Shown: one piece after another, positions 1 through 5,003 of the stretch
How positions within the stretch are numbered: position 1 is the stretch's first letter
Layout: each line of letters begins with the position of its first letter
Assembly: GCA_036639135.1 (NCBI GenBank)
Contig: JAVWJE010000110.1
Location: 1 to 5,003, forward strand
Direction of reading: 5' to 3'
DNA: 5,003 bases
DNA from: Carnobacterium_A sp036639135
Lineage (GTDB): Bacteria > Bacillota > Bacilli > Lactobacillales > Carnobacteriaceae
Notes under the pieces: model-generated
What the model was told of the DNA's origin: nothing
Seen by the model: only the letters and a program-made list of their open reading frames with translations
Databases searched by the model: none
Translations under genes and position numbers: made by a program

Positions 1-408
1 AGAATCCACTAGTTGCATATCTATTGAACGTGGTTCTTTAAAAGCTCCTTTGACAGCATCTTTAGTAATTTCATTAAAAGCTACTCTGTTTTTATCATTA
101 ATATCTAATCCTAACAAATGGCTAAGATGCCACGCGATTGCTTCCCCTTCTCTATCCGGGTCAGCTGCGAGATAAACTTTTTCAGCTTTTTTTGCGAATT
201 TTTTTAATTCTTTAATTAATGGTCCTTTACCTCTGATCGAAATGTACTCGGGCTGATAATTATTTTCTACGTCAATTGCCATGCGACTCTTTGGCAAGTC
301 GCGGATATGACCTAGACTAGCAACTACTTTATAGTTCTTCCCTAAATATTTTTCAATTGTTTTTGCTTTGGCTGGTGATTCAACGATTACCAGGTACTTA
401 TAGGCCAA
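1..408 (-). CDS. topA: DNA topoisomerase I (type IA), N-terminal part, cut by window edge
   Basis: Type IA topoisomerase, which relaxes negative supercoils by cutting one strand and passing the other through. Only the first 136 codons are here; full-length family members are about 690 residues, so the active-site tyrosine region lies outside the window. The visible part is the TOPRIM domain. It opens with MAYKYLVIVESPAKAKTIEK, carrying the conserved Glu10, and continues through SLGHIRDLP (about 34-39) to the acidic metal-binding motif AADPDREGEA (about 81-90; Asp83, Asp85, Glu87), then WHL and FNEITK. I place the start at TTG 408 because AAAGGAG lies 7 nt upstream and the protein then begins exactly as Firmicute TopA does. 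An in-frame ATG at 435 would add nine residues but has no ribosome binding site. The gene has its own promoter and follows dprA, the usual order in Bacilli. Identity is very secure. Confidence 0.97.
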   Translation of the reverse strand, partial: MAYKYLVIVESPAKAKTIEKYLGKNYKVVASLGHIRDLPKSRMAIDVENNYQPEYISIRGKGPLIKELKKFAKKAEKVYLAADPDREGEAIAWHLSHLLGLDINDKNRVAFNEITKDAVKGAFKEPRSIDMQLVDS

Positions 409-415
409 TGAAATG

Positions 416-422
416 CTCCTTT
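416..422 (-). promoter_or_regulatory. Shine-Dalgarno site that fixes a TTG start for topA
   Basis: Reads AAAGGAG on the minus strand, 7 nt before TTG 408. The only competing start is the in-frame ATG at 433-435; it is preceded by an A-rich TCAGAATCAGAA stretch with no purine-rich Shine-Dalgarno match. The core of this site lies inside the reading frame that would start at that ATG, which also argues that translation starts at the TTG. Confidence 0.85.
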
Positions 423-481
423 CAAGTGAGCTCATATTTTCTGATTCTGATTATTTTAAACCGAAAGAGAAATCGTTAATC

Positions 482-511
482 ATCTTATGCCATCTCATAC
501 CTGTTTGTCAA
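482..511 (-). promoter_or_regulatory. Sigma-A-type promoter for topA
   Basis: On the minus strand there is a perfect TTGACA -35 box (506-511), an 18-bp spacer and a TAAGAT -10 box (482-487; four of six match TATAAT). Transcription would start near 475, giving an untranslated leader of about 65 nt before TTG 408. It is the best-looking promoter in the window and suggests topA can be transcribed independently of the dprA operon. No second promoter was seen in the rest of the 409-609 intergenic region. Confidence 0.75.
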
Positions 512-525
512 CTATAGAAATCTAA

Positions 526-541
526 AAACGTTAAAACGTTT
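526..541. repeat. 16-bp palindrome upstream of the topA promoter
   Basis: Two 7-bp arms, AAACGTT and AACGTTT, are separated by AA and form a perfect inverted repeat. It lies 14 bp upstream of the topA -35 box and about 70 bp past the dprA stop codon. As RNA it is a weak, AT-rich hairpin with a near-zero loop and only short runs of T after it, so it would be a poor intrinsic terminator for dprA. It could instead be an operator-like site for topA. The function is open. Confidence 0.35.
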
Positions 542-609
542 CTTTTTAATCTATATTTTTTAATCCATACTATAGAAGAAAAAGTTCTTGTTTCCATAAA
601 TAATACTCG

Positions 610-1497
610 TCATTTAACGTAGTTCTTATCAAAAATAAATTCTTCTAAAATATGAGTAGCAGACAAGACGCATTTGGCTCCTTGCATAATTAATTGGTTC
701 GTCCCTTCGGAGTAAAGACTCGTGATCGCTCCGGGAACTGCAAAGACTTCTCGTCCTTCTTGCAAAGCTAAATTTGCTGTGATTAAACTGCCACTATGGT
801 CTTTTGCTTCTACCACTAACGTACCCAAAGACAACCCAGCAATTATCCTATTTCTCATAGGAAAATGATAAGGCAATGGTTTTACTCCGAGAGGGTATTC
901 CGATAGAACCAAATGATGATCGCCAATTTCTTTTTGTAACTTCTTGTGTTCATAAGGGTAGGAATAATCCAACCCTGTTCCGATTACAGCAATTGTGTTC
1001 CCACCCAATGCTATTGTTTTTTGGTGAACAGCTGCATCAATTCCCTTTGCTAATCCACTAACCGTTACCATCCCATTTTTAATCAATTCAGGTAATAATC
1101 TGTCTAATATTAAAGGTCCATAAGACGTATTTTGTCTAGAACCTACAATAGCTATTAAATTTTTCCCTAACAACTGTATATTTCCTCTATAAAATAAAAT
1201 TGCTGGAGGATTATAAATTTGTTTTAAATATTCCGGATAATTTTTATCAAGAATAGTCATCCACTGAATACCTTGAAATTCATATTTTTTTTTAAGTCTT
1301 TCTAGTTCTATAAAAGAGTAGCTCTCTAAAAAAACCGTTTTATTTTTAGGCGGTAAATTTGCCAGTTTAGCTAATTGAAAAACTGTTAATCGACTGTCAT
1401 CCAGTAGTGCTGAAACCATTCTTACCTGACTAATAGGACCTATTCCTCGACAGTGTGCTAAATGAAAGATGCGCTGTTCTATAAGTTCTTTATCCAT
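610..1497 (-). CDS. dprA: DNA processing protein DprA (Smf)
   Basis: DprA binds incoming single-stranded DNA during natural transformation and loads RecA on it in the cytoplasm. It is also widely kept in species not known to be competent. From ATG 1497 it is 295 residues, close to the usual 285-300 of Firmicute Smf. After an N-terminal helical, SAM-like part (HCRGIGPISQ, about 15-24) comes NPPAILFYRGN and the extended Rossmann fold typical of the family: IAIVGSRQ (about 115-122), VSGLAKGIDAAVHQ (146-159), IAVIGTGLD (169-177), FPMRNRIIAGLS (212-223), VVEA (228-231), SGSLITA (235-241), FAVPG (252-256) and EGTNQLI (264-270). The C-terminal winged-helix domain of some Gram-negative homologues is absent, as expected here. 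The frame stays open up to GTG 1578, but AAGGAG lies 6 nt before ATG 1497 and nothing precedes the GTG. It ends with TGA at 610-612. It follows rnhB after a 130-bp structured leader. Confidence 0.96.
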   Translation of the reverse strand: MDKELIEQRIFHLAHCRGIGPISQVRMVSALLDDSRLTVFQLAKLANLPPKNKTVFLESYSFIELERLKKKYEFQGIQWMTILDKNYPEYLKQIYNPPAILFYRGNIQLLGKNLIAIVGSRQNTSYGPLILDRLLPELIKNGMVTVSGLAKGIDAAVHQKTIALGGNTIAVIGTGLDYSYPYEHKKLQKEIGDHHLVLSEYPLGVKPLPYHFPMRNRIIAGLSLGTLVVEAKDHSGSLITANLALQEGREVFAVPGAITSLYSEGTNQLIMQGAKCVLSATHILEEFIFDKNYVK

Positions 1498-1503
1498 TAT
1501 TTT

Positions 1504-1509
1504 CTCCTT
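1504..1509 (-). promoter_or_regulatory. Shine-Dalgarno site that fixes the dprA start
   Basis: AAGGAG on the minus strand, 6 nt before ATG 1497. The open frame extends 27 codons further to a GTG at 1578, but that GTG sits inside an arm of a long inverted repeat, lacks any Shine-Dalgarno match, and would add a charged tail not typical of DprA. The shorter protein is therefore preferred. Confidence 0.85.
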
Positions 1510-1519
1510 CGGGACTTTT

Positions 1520-1558
1520 TCTGGTCCATCCCTCAAAGAAACTATCCGCAAGACCAGA
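1520..1558 (-). other. Possible leader hairpin upstream of dprA
   Basis: Perfect 7-bp arms TCTGGTC (1520-1526) and GACCAGA (1552-1558) flank a 25-nt loop, about 10 nt upstream of the dprA Shine-Dalgarno site. It has no run of T after it, so it does not look like a terminator. The long loop means it may be a chance pairing. Confidence 0.25.
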
Positions 1559-1570
1559 TCTCTTTCATTA

Positions 1571-1599
1571 TTTTCCACAACAAATAAACATTATCCACA
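1571..1599 (+). promoter_or_regulatory. DnaA box (TTATCCACA) with a second near-match in the same orientation
   Basis: Positions 1591-1599 read TTATCCACA, an exact match to the consensus DnaA box. Positions 1571-1579 read TTTTCCACA, one base off, in the same orientation with starts 20 bp apart. Both lie in the rnhB-dprA gap, outside coding sequence if dprA starts at ATG 1497. DnaA binds such boxes at the origin and also at some chromosomal sites, where it can act as a transcription factor. No dnaA/dnaN genes or AT-rich unwinding region with a box array are present, so this is not an origin. Binding is inferred from the motif alone. Confidence 0.45.
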
Positions 1600-1627
1600 A
1601 TGTAATAGGATAATGTTTATTTGTTGT
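1577..1627. repeat. Perfect 20-bp inverted repeat with 11-nt loop, rnhB-dprA gap
   Basis: The left arm 1577-1596 (begins ACAACAAATA, ends CATTATCC) and the right arm 1608-1627 are exact reverse complements, separated by 11 nt. The right arm ends directly against the rnhB stop codon (1628-1630). In the minus-strand transcript it would form a long AT-rich stem right after the RNase HII frame. No T-run follows on either strand, so it is not a classical Rho-independent terminator. It could be a 3'-end or processing signal for the upstream message, an attenuator for dprA, or a protein-binding palindrome. The left arm carries most of a DnaA box, and the right arm repeats only its TTATCC half. Confidence 0.8.
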
Positions 1628-2410
1628 TTATAATGACTGATTAACTGCATTTCTAACAGGTGCAAATGAATGACGGTGTATTGGACAAACACCAAGTTTT
1701 TCTAAACCTTCGAGATGAATTTTCGTACCATACCCTGAATTTCGAGCAAAGCCATAGCCTGGATATAAACGGTCATATTCGCTCATCATACGGTCACGAG
1801 TCACTTTAGCGACAATACTAGCTGCAGCAATAGACAAGCTTTTGCTATCCCCTTTTATGATGCTTTCTTGAGGAATACTTGTTGGCAATTTCATGGCATC
1901 AATTAGTAAATAATCCGGAATTTGCGGAAGTTGTTGAATGGCTTCTAACATCGCTAACTTAGTCGCTTGATAAATGTTAACATCATCAATAACGTGTTGA
2001 TCTTTTATACCGATACCAATTCCTAAAGCATGCTTTTGAATGACGTTAAAGAGTTCTTCTCTTTTTTCACTGGATAGTTGTTTAGAATCGTTGATTCCTA
2101 CAATTTTAAAGTCCATTGGCAAAATCACAGCTGCTGCAACAACAGGACCAGCAAGAGGTCCGCGACCAACTTCATCGATTCCAGCAATAAAAGAGATTCC
2201 ACTATCCCAAATAATTCGTTCGTTTTGTAACATTTCTTTGAGTTTTTTTTCTTTTTCTTGCTCTTTTTCTAGACGTTTTTCCCACGATTTCAAAGCTGCA
2301 AGGACCCCTTTTCGTTGATCCGTTTTGAAAATAGCAATTTGTTCATCTAATGGATTATCAATCTCGTTCAGTAATGCTTTAATTGCGGCAATAGATAATG
2401 GTTTTTCCAT
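1628..2410 (-). CDS. rnhB: Ribonuclease HII
   Basis: Cytoplasmic endonuclease that nicks the RNA strand of RNA-DNA hybrids and starts removal of single ribonucleotides misincorporated in DNA. The protein has 260 residues, like B. subtilis RNase HII (about 255). The catalytic domain starts with AGIDEVGRGPLAGP (76-89), containing Asp79, Glu80 and the GRG motif that contacts the ribonucleotide. Asp171 in LLIDAM and Asp188 in KGDSKS complete the DEDD metal site, and SGYGT (225-229) supplies the conserved tyrosine. SIAAASIVAKVTRDR (193-207) and the C-terminal HRHSFAPV are also typical. The first 70 or so residues form an N-terminal extension shared with Bacillus homologues, with a very Glu/Lys-rich stretch (about 44-64) likely to be a coiled helix. 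The ATG abuts the rbgA stop codon with no clear Shine-Dalgarno site, suggesting translational coupling to rbgA. All key residues are present. Confidence 0.97.
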   Translation of the reverse strand: MEKPLSIAAIKALLNEIDNPLDEQIAIFKTDQRKGVLAALKSWEKRLEKEQEKEKKLKEMLQNERIIWDSGISFIAGIDEVGRGPLAGPVVAAAVILPMDFKIVGINDSKQLSSEKREELFNVIQKHALGIGIGIKDQHVIDDVNIYQATKLAMLEAIQQLPQIPDYLLIDAMKLPTSIPQESIIKGDSKSLSIAAASIVAKVTRDRMMSEYDRLYPGYGFARNSGYGTKIHLEGLEKLGVCPIHRHSFAPVRNAVNQSL

Positions 2411-3280
2411 TTATTTTTTACTCATTTCATCGGGTAAAGTAACAGGAACATCATCTAATGTATAACGACCAACTTTTCCACTACGAATTTCATAAATAAT
2501 CATTTCTGCTGCTCGACTGTAATCATCGATAAATCCTCTTCTTTCAGTAATTAACATCAGCATCTCTGGAGATTCTAACTCCATTTCATCTTTGGTTAAA
2601 CCGTAACGAGCAGCAAGATTTGCTGGATATTTTTCTTTCATGATTTCTAATCCATATAAAGCAATATCATCCAACTGTAAAATGGTATCTTTAATTGCTC
2701 CAGTTAAAGCTAATTTTTTTCCTACTTCAGGATCCTCAAACTTTGGCCATAATATCCCAGGAGTATCTAATAAATCAAGTTCTTTATTTAATTTTAACCA
2801 TTGTTGAGCTTTAGTTACACCCGGTCTGTTACCTGTTTGAGCAACATTTTTTTTAATGAATCGATTAATAAGGGTTGATTTGCCTACGTTGGGAATACCA
2901 ATGCTCATTGCTCTAATCGGGCGAGGTTTGCGTCCTTGTGCTGCCATACGATCAAATTTAGGTTTCAATAATCGTTTAGCTTCACTCATAACTTTTTTCA
3001 TTCCAATACCCTCTTGTGCAACAATAGGAACAGCTGCTATACCTTGATTATTAAAATAATTTACCCACTTTTGAACTGACACACTATCAGCTAAATCACT
3101 TTTATTTAAAATAACAATACGTGGTTTTTCTCCAATTAATTCATCTAATATCGGGTTACGACTAGATAAGGGAATTCTTGCATCTACTAGCTCAAATACT
3201 ACATCAACTAACGTCAGTTTCTCTGTCACTTGTCTCCTAGCTTTAGCCATATGTCCTGGGAACCATTGAATTGTTGGCAT
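2411..3280 (-). CDS. rbgA: Ribosome biogenesis GTPase A (YlqF/RbgA)
   Basis: GTPase required for a late step of 50S subunit assembly in Bacilli; it acts on immature 50S particles in the cytoplasm. From ATG 3280 it has 289 residues, normal for the family. It opens with IQWFPGHMAKARR (4-16); His10 corresponds to the histidine implicated in GTP hydrolysis in B. subtilis RbgA. The G motifs are circularly permuted, the hallmark of the YlqF/YawG group: G4 NKSD (59-62) comes before G1 GIPNVGKST (128-136), G2 in PGVTK (Thr156) and G3 DTPG (172-175). A C-terminal helical RNA-binding domain follows (about 185-289). The frame stays open to a TTG at 3304, but AAAGGAG sits 7 nt before ATG 3280 and the family N-terminus starts there. 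The stop codon directly abuts rnhB. Expression probably depends on read-through past the hairpin at 3301-3339, since no promoter is evident in the gap. Confidence 0.97.
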   Translation of the reverse strand: MPTIQWFPGHMAKARRQVTEKLTLVDVVFELVDARIPLSSRNPILDELIGEKPRIVILNKSDLADSVSVQKWVNYFNNQGIAAVPIVAQEGIGMKKVMSEAKRLLKPKFDRMAAQGRKPRPIRAMSIGIPNVGKSTLINRFIKKNVAQTGNRPGVTKAQQWLKLNKELDLLDTPGILWPKFEDPEVGKKLALTGAIKDTILQLDDIALYGLEIMKEKYPANLAARYGLTKDEMELESPEMLMLITERRGFIDDYSRAAEMIIYEIRSGKVGRYTLDDVPVTLPDEMSKK

Positions 3281-3287
3281 ATTTTTT

Positions 3288-3294
3288 CTCCTTT
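3288..3294 (-). promoter_or_regulatory. Shine-Dalgarno site that fixes the rbgA start
   Basis: AAAGGAG on the minus strand, 7 nt before ATG 3280. It lies inside the longer frame that would open at TTG 3304, so the eight extra residues of that frame are most likely untranslated. The terminator-like hairpin ends only 6 nt upstream, close enough for structure to affect ribosome access. Confidence 0.85.
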
Positions 3295-3300
3295 CACCAT

Positions 3301-3339
3301 CCAAAAAAGAAAGGGGCGAAAAGGCCTCTTCCTTTTTGG
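3301..3339 (-). terminator. Terminator-like hairpin between lepB and rbgA
   Basis: On the minus strand the outer arms CCAAAAAGGAA and TTTCTTTTTTGG can pair around an inner GAGGC/GCCCC stem with a mismatch or bulge and a CTTTTC-type loop. The 3' arm is a T-rich run (TTTCTTTTTT), giving the stem-plus-T-run look of an intrinsic terminator for the signal peptidase gene, which ends 18 bp upstream. The stem is imperfect, so partial read-through into rbgA is likely. The plus strand could also form it, but no gene reads into it from that side. Confidence 0.6.
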
Positions 3340-3356
3340 TGTGTTTCTTTTTTTAT

Positions 3357-4040
3357 TTATTTCTTCAAACTACCGAAACTTTTTAACGGCCAAATACGAA
3401 TATCTATTGTTCCAGAAATAGTCGGTTCATCGATAAAACCAAATACCCGACTATCTAAAGAATTGGCCCTGTTATCACCCATTACAAAATAAGAATTCTC
3501 TGGAACTTTCTCCACACCTGTTAAAGATGCTAACGTAAAATCATCCGTAAGGGTCTCTCCAGGAACCAATTTCTCTTTAACCGATTCTAAGTAAGGCTCG
3601 TTAACCGCTTCTCCATTAACATATAACGTTTCATCAACCATCATTATCTCGTCACCAGGCATCCCAATGACTCTCTTAATGTATTGTTTATCTGAGGCAT
3701 TGAGTTCACCAGATTCATTAGGATCACTTGGTGCTGGGAAAACGATGATATCAAATCGATTGGTTTCTTCAATTTTATTTAAAATCAAACGATCATTGTC
3801 GTGAAGCGTGGGATACATTGAATCGCCTTCGACGCTGACAGGTACAAATAAAAAATGTCGAATAAGTAAAAAAATAATAATAGCTATAACAACGTATATT
3901 AAAGTGCTACCGGCTTCAGAAGCAAAACTTTTTTTCTTTTTATTGTTTGAATATTCTCCACCATTAGTGTATCGAGCTTTTCTAGGTTCAAAAATTTCTG
4001 TATGTGAATCTCTTCCATCTGAATAGGTTGTTTTACTCAC
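3357..4040 (-). CDS. lepB: Type I signal peptidase (first paralogue)
   Basis: Membrane-bound S26 serine protease that removes signal peptides from exported proteins on the outer face of the membrane. It has 227 residues: a hydrophilic cytosolic tail of about 45 residues ending in a KKKK cluster (34-37), one membrane helix (about 46-66, LIYVVIAIIIFLLI), then the extracellular catalytic part. Catalytic Ser74 is in GDSMYPTL (72-79) and the general base Lys123 in YIKRVIGMPGDE (120-131); box E is GDNRANSLDSR (188-198). The first possible start in frame is GTG 4040, because a stop codon lies just upstream. The best ribosome site, AGAAGG (4053-4058), is 12 nt away, longer than ideal, so translation may be modest or coupled to the paralogue that ends 24 bp upstream. 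The hydrophilic N-terminal tail is longer than in the neighbouring copy. Function is clear; which substrates it prefers cannot be told. Confidence 0.96.
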   Translation of the reverse strand: MSKTTYSDGRDSHTEIFEPRKARYTNGGEYSNNKKKKSFASEAGSTLIYVVIAIIIFLLIRHFLFVPVSVEGDSMYPTLHDNDRLILNKIEETNRFDIIVFPAPSDPNESGELNASDKQYIKRVIGMPGDEIMMVDETLYVNGEAVNEPYLESVKEKLVPGETLTDDFTLASLTGVEKVPENSYFVMGDNRANSLDSRVFGFIDEPTISGTIDIRIWPLKSFGSLKK

Positions 4041-4064
4041 TGATTACCACTACCTTCTATTAAA

Positions 4065-4610
4065 TTATTGAACAAAAGACAAGCGTTTAAATGGATAATA
4101 AATCATCGTTGTTTCACCAATAATATCCGTTGCAGAAATAGAACCGAAATAACGGCTATCATTACTAGATCTACGGTTATCTCCAAGAACGAAATAGTTA
4201 TCTTCAGGAATAGTGACTTGTCCAGTTATTTCTTCTAATGTAAAATCAGACGTCCACGTCCCACTAGCTTTATTGACAAAAGAATTATCTAAGAAAGGTT
4301 CCTTTATTAACACATCATTTATATATAATTGGTCATTTTCATAATGCAGTGTTTCATTAGGCAATCCTATCACTCTTTTTACTAAAATTCGGTTAGAATC
4401 GTCTTTAAAAACGATTAAGTCAAATCGATTGATATGGTAGATCGTTCTTACTATGATTTCATCACTTTGCTGAAAGGTTGGTATCATTGAAGCACCTTCA
4501 ATAGTCATTGGCAAAAAAATAAGATTCCGAAAGAAAATTGTCAGTACCATCGCAAACAAAAAAGGTTTAAACCAATCCCACAAATGGCTCTTCCAAGTTT
4601 TTTTCTCCAT
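4065..4610 (-). CDS. lepB: Type I signal peptidase (second paralogue, short form)
   Basis: A second S26 signal peptidase, 181 residues, the usual size of Gram-positive SipS-type enzymes. It has a short basic N-terminus (MEKKTWKSH), one membrane helix (about 15-35) and an extracellular catalytic region. Catalytic Ser41 is in GASMIPTF (39-46), Lys78 in LVKRVIGLP (76-84), and box E is GDNRRSSNDSR (143-153). It departs from its neighbour where GMPGDE becomes GLPNET and where GDSM becomes GASM, so the two are clearly diverged rather than a recent duplication. ATG 4610 is preceded by GGAGAGG (4616-4622), a good ribosome site. It is the first gene of the likely operon, with a candidate promoter about 35-60 bp upstream, and is followed after 24 bp by the longer paralogue. 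Tandem sip genes ahead of rbgA are also known in Listeria (sipX-sipY-sipZ). Active-site residues are intact. Confidence 0.96.
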   Translation of the reverse strand: MEKKTWKSHLWDWFKPFLFAMVLTIFFRNLIFLPMTIEGASMIPTFQQSDEIIVRTIYHINRFDLIVFKDDSNRILVKRVIGLPNETLHYENDQLYINDVLIKEPFLDNSFVNKASGTWTSDFTLEEITGQVTIPEDNYFVLGDNRRSSNDSRYFGSISATDIIGETTMIYYPFKRLSFVQ

Positions 4611-4642
4611 ATATGCCTCTCCAAACTAATCTATTTATTTCT

Positions 4643-4671
4643 ATCATACAAGAAAATTTAGTAAATAACTA
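4643..4671 (-). promoter_or_regulatory. Candidate promoter for the signal peptidase operon
   Basis: TATGAT (4643-4648) is a five-of-six match to the -10 consensus and is preceded directly by TTG. At 17-bp spacing the -35 position reads TAGTTA (4666-4671), a weak match in an AT-rich context. It lies in the right place, after the upstream gene's hairpin and 33 bp before the start codon. The -10 half is good and the -35 half is poor. Confidence 0.45.
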
Positions 4672-4696
4672 TTTATTTTAATAAAAAGGAAGATTA

Positions 4697-4730
4697 AAAA
4701 AGGAAAAATAACAACCAGATTTCCCTTTTT
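4697..4730 (-). terminator. Terminator-like hairpin after the S41 peptidase gene
   Basis: The minus strand can pair AAAAAGGGAAA (4720-4730) with the TTT..CCTTTTT arm (4697-4707), 11 bp including one G-T wobble, around a 12-nt loop. It starts 20 bp after the TAA of the upstream gene. The stem is AT-rich with only two G-C pairs and its T-run is part of the arm, so termination may be inefficient. Position and shape still favour this role. Confidence 0.5.
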
Positions 4731-4750
4731 AACCTTATACTGTTTCCCGT

Positions 4751-5003
4751 TTATTTTTTCAAATAGTCTAATCCTTTTTCATATTGTGTATCATTTTCTT
4801 TAATCAAACTACGCAAATCTTCAATCATTGCTGAAGCTGTATCTCCAGAAACGACACCCGTTACGTCTAATTTATGATCTGTTTGAAATTTCTTAATTGT
4901 TGAAACAGTACCTTCATCGAGATACCCATCAATCGGTCCTGTTTCATAGTCTAAAGCATCAAATACTTTTTCAAGATTTTCAACTTCACCAGAAATATCA
5001 CCT
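4751..5003 (-). CDS. S41 family carboxyl-terminal processing peptidase, C-terminal end only (cut by window edge)
   Basis: Only the last 83 codons are in the window, ending with TAA at 4751-4753. They hold a peptidoglycan-binding type 1 domain: GDISGEVENLEKVFDAL, then a YETGPIDGYLDEGT turn, then IKKFQTDHKLDVTGVVSGDT, the usual G-x-D-G-x-F/Y ... F-Q ... G repeat of PG_binding_1. A charged helical tail ending in DYLKK follows. This domain followed by this kind of tail is typical of Bacillus CtpA/CtpB-like S41 proteases, which are exported, membrane-anchored, and carry PDZ and peptidase domains before it. Those catalytic parts lie beyond position 5003, so protease identity rests on the C-terminus and neighbourhood. 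Another wall-binding protein with the same domain remains possible. Confidence 0.75.
   Translation of the reverse strand, partial: GDISGEVENLEKVFDALDYETGPIDGYLDEGTVSTIKKFQTDHKLDVTGVVSGDTASAMIEDLRSLIKENDTQYEKGLDYLKK

Noticed and set aside
508..597. 29-residue minus-strand small ORF between dprA and topA (begins METRTFSS)
   Set aside because: No clear ribosome site, AT-rich composition, and it runs across the palindrome into the topA -35 box; best explained as chance.
876..1061. Plus-strand open frame of 61 codons inside dprA
   Set aside because: Antisense shadow of a well-supported gene; no ribosome site and no recognisable protein features.
1498..1578. 27-codon N-terminal extension of dprA from GTG 1578
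   Set aside because: The GTG lies in the arm of the inverted repeat with no ribosome site, while ATG 1497 has AAGGAG at 6 nt and gives the normal family length.
1571..1627. Replication origin suggested by DnaA-box motifs
   Set aside because: Only one exact and one near-match box, with no dnaA/dnaN neighbours, no DNA-unwinding element with box array, and no change in gene strand.
2040..2318. Plus-strand open frame of 92 codons inside rnhB
   Set aside because: Lies opposite the conserved catalytic region of RNase HII; its Ser/Phe-rich composition mirrors the Glu/Lys-rich helix on the coding strand.
3281..3304. Eight-residue N-terminal extension of rbgA from TTG 3304
   Set aside because: It would overlap the strong AAAGGAG of the ATG 3280 start, and the family N-terminus begins at that ATG.
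3395..3402. TACGAATA, identical to the streptococcal ComX (cin) box
   Set aside because: It lies inside the lepB coding sequence (encoding DIRIW), points away from any gene start, and is not upstream of dprA; likely chance.
3230..3492. Two overlapping plus-strand open frames across the rbgA-lepB gap
   Set aside because: They cover a terminator-like hairpin and parts of two minus-strand genes, are Phe/Lys-rich from the A/T runs, and show no homology that I recognise.

Overview
The window is AT-rich and its genes are those of a low-GC Gram-positive bacterium (Firmicutes). Every recognisable gene reads on the minus strand, so the order of transcription runs from high to low coordinates. Three things point to the Lactobacillales/Listeria side of the Bacilli, plausibly a Carnobacteriaceae- or Enterococcus-like organism: tandem type I signal peptidases upstream of rbgA-rnhB-dprA-topA, a DprA without a C-terminal extension, and an S41 peptidase ending in a peptidoglycan-binding domain. 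The genus is an inference and cannot be fixed from this sequence alone.

Layout in transcription order. 5003-4751: the last 83 codons of an S41-type carboxyl-terminal processing peptidase. 4750-4611: an intergenic stretch with a weak terminator-like hairpin and a candidate promoter. 4610-4065 and 4040-3357: two tandem, divergent type I signal peptidases 24 bp apart. 3356-3281: a gap holding a terminator-like hairpin that ends just before the next ribosome binding site. 3280-2411: rbgA, the circularly permuted ribosome-assembly GTPase. 2410-1628: rnhB (RNase HII), whose ATG abuts the rbgA stop codon. 1627-1498: a 130-bp leader with a perfect 20-bp inverted repeat that contains a consensus DnaA box. 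1497-610: dprA (smf). 609-409: an intergenic region with a good sigma-A-type promoter. 408-1: the N-terminal 136 codons of topA, running off the window.

Functionally the window joins an envelope module (signal peptidases and an exported processing protease) to an information-processing module: 50S assembly (RbgA), ribonucleotide and RNA-DNA hybrid removal (RNase HII), single-strand DNA handling during transformation (DprA) and supercoil relaxation (TopA). This is a conserved core-genome neighbourhood. I see no mobile element, CRISPR array, tRNA or rRNA, and no sign of a new defence or biosynthetic system.

The points most worth a second look are non-coding: the DnaA-box inverted repeat ahead of dprA, the hairpin next to the rbgA ribosome binding site, and start codons (TTG for topA; internal ATGs for dprA and rbgA) that differ from the longest open frames.
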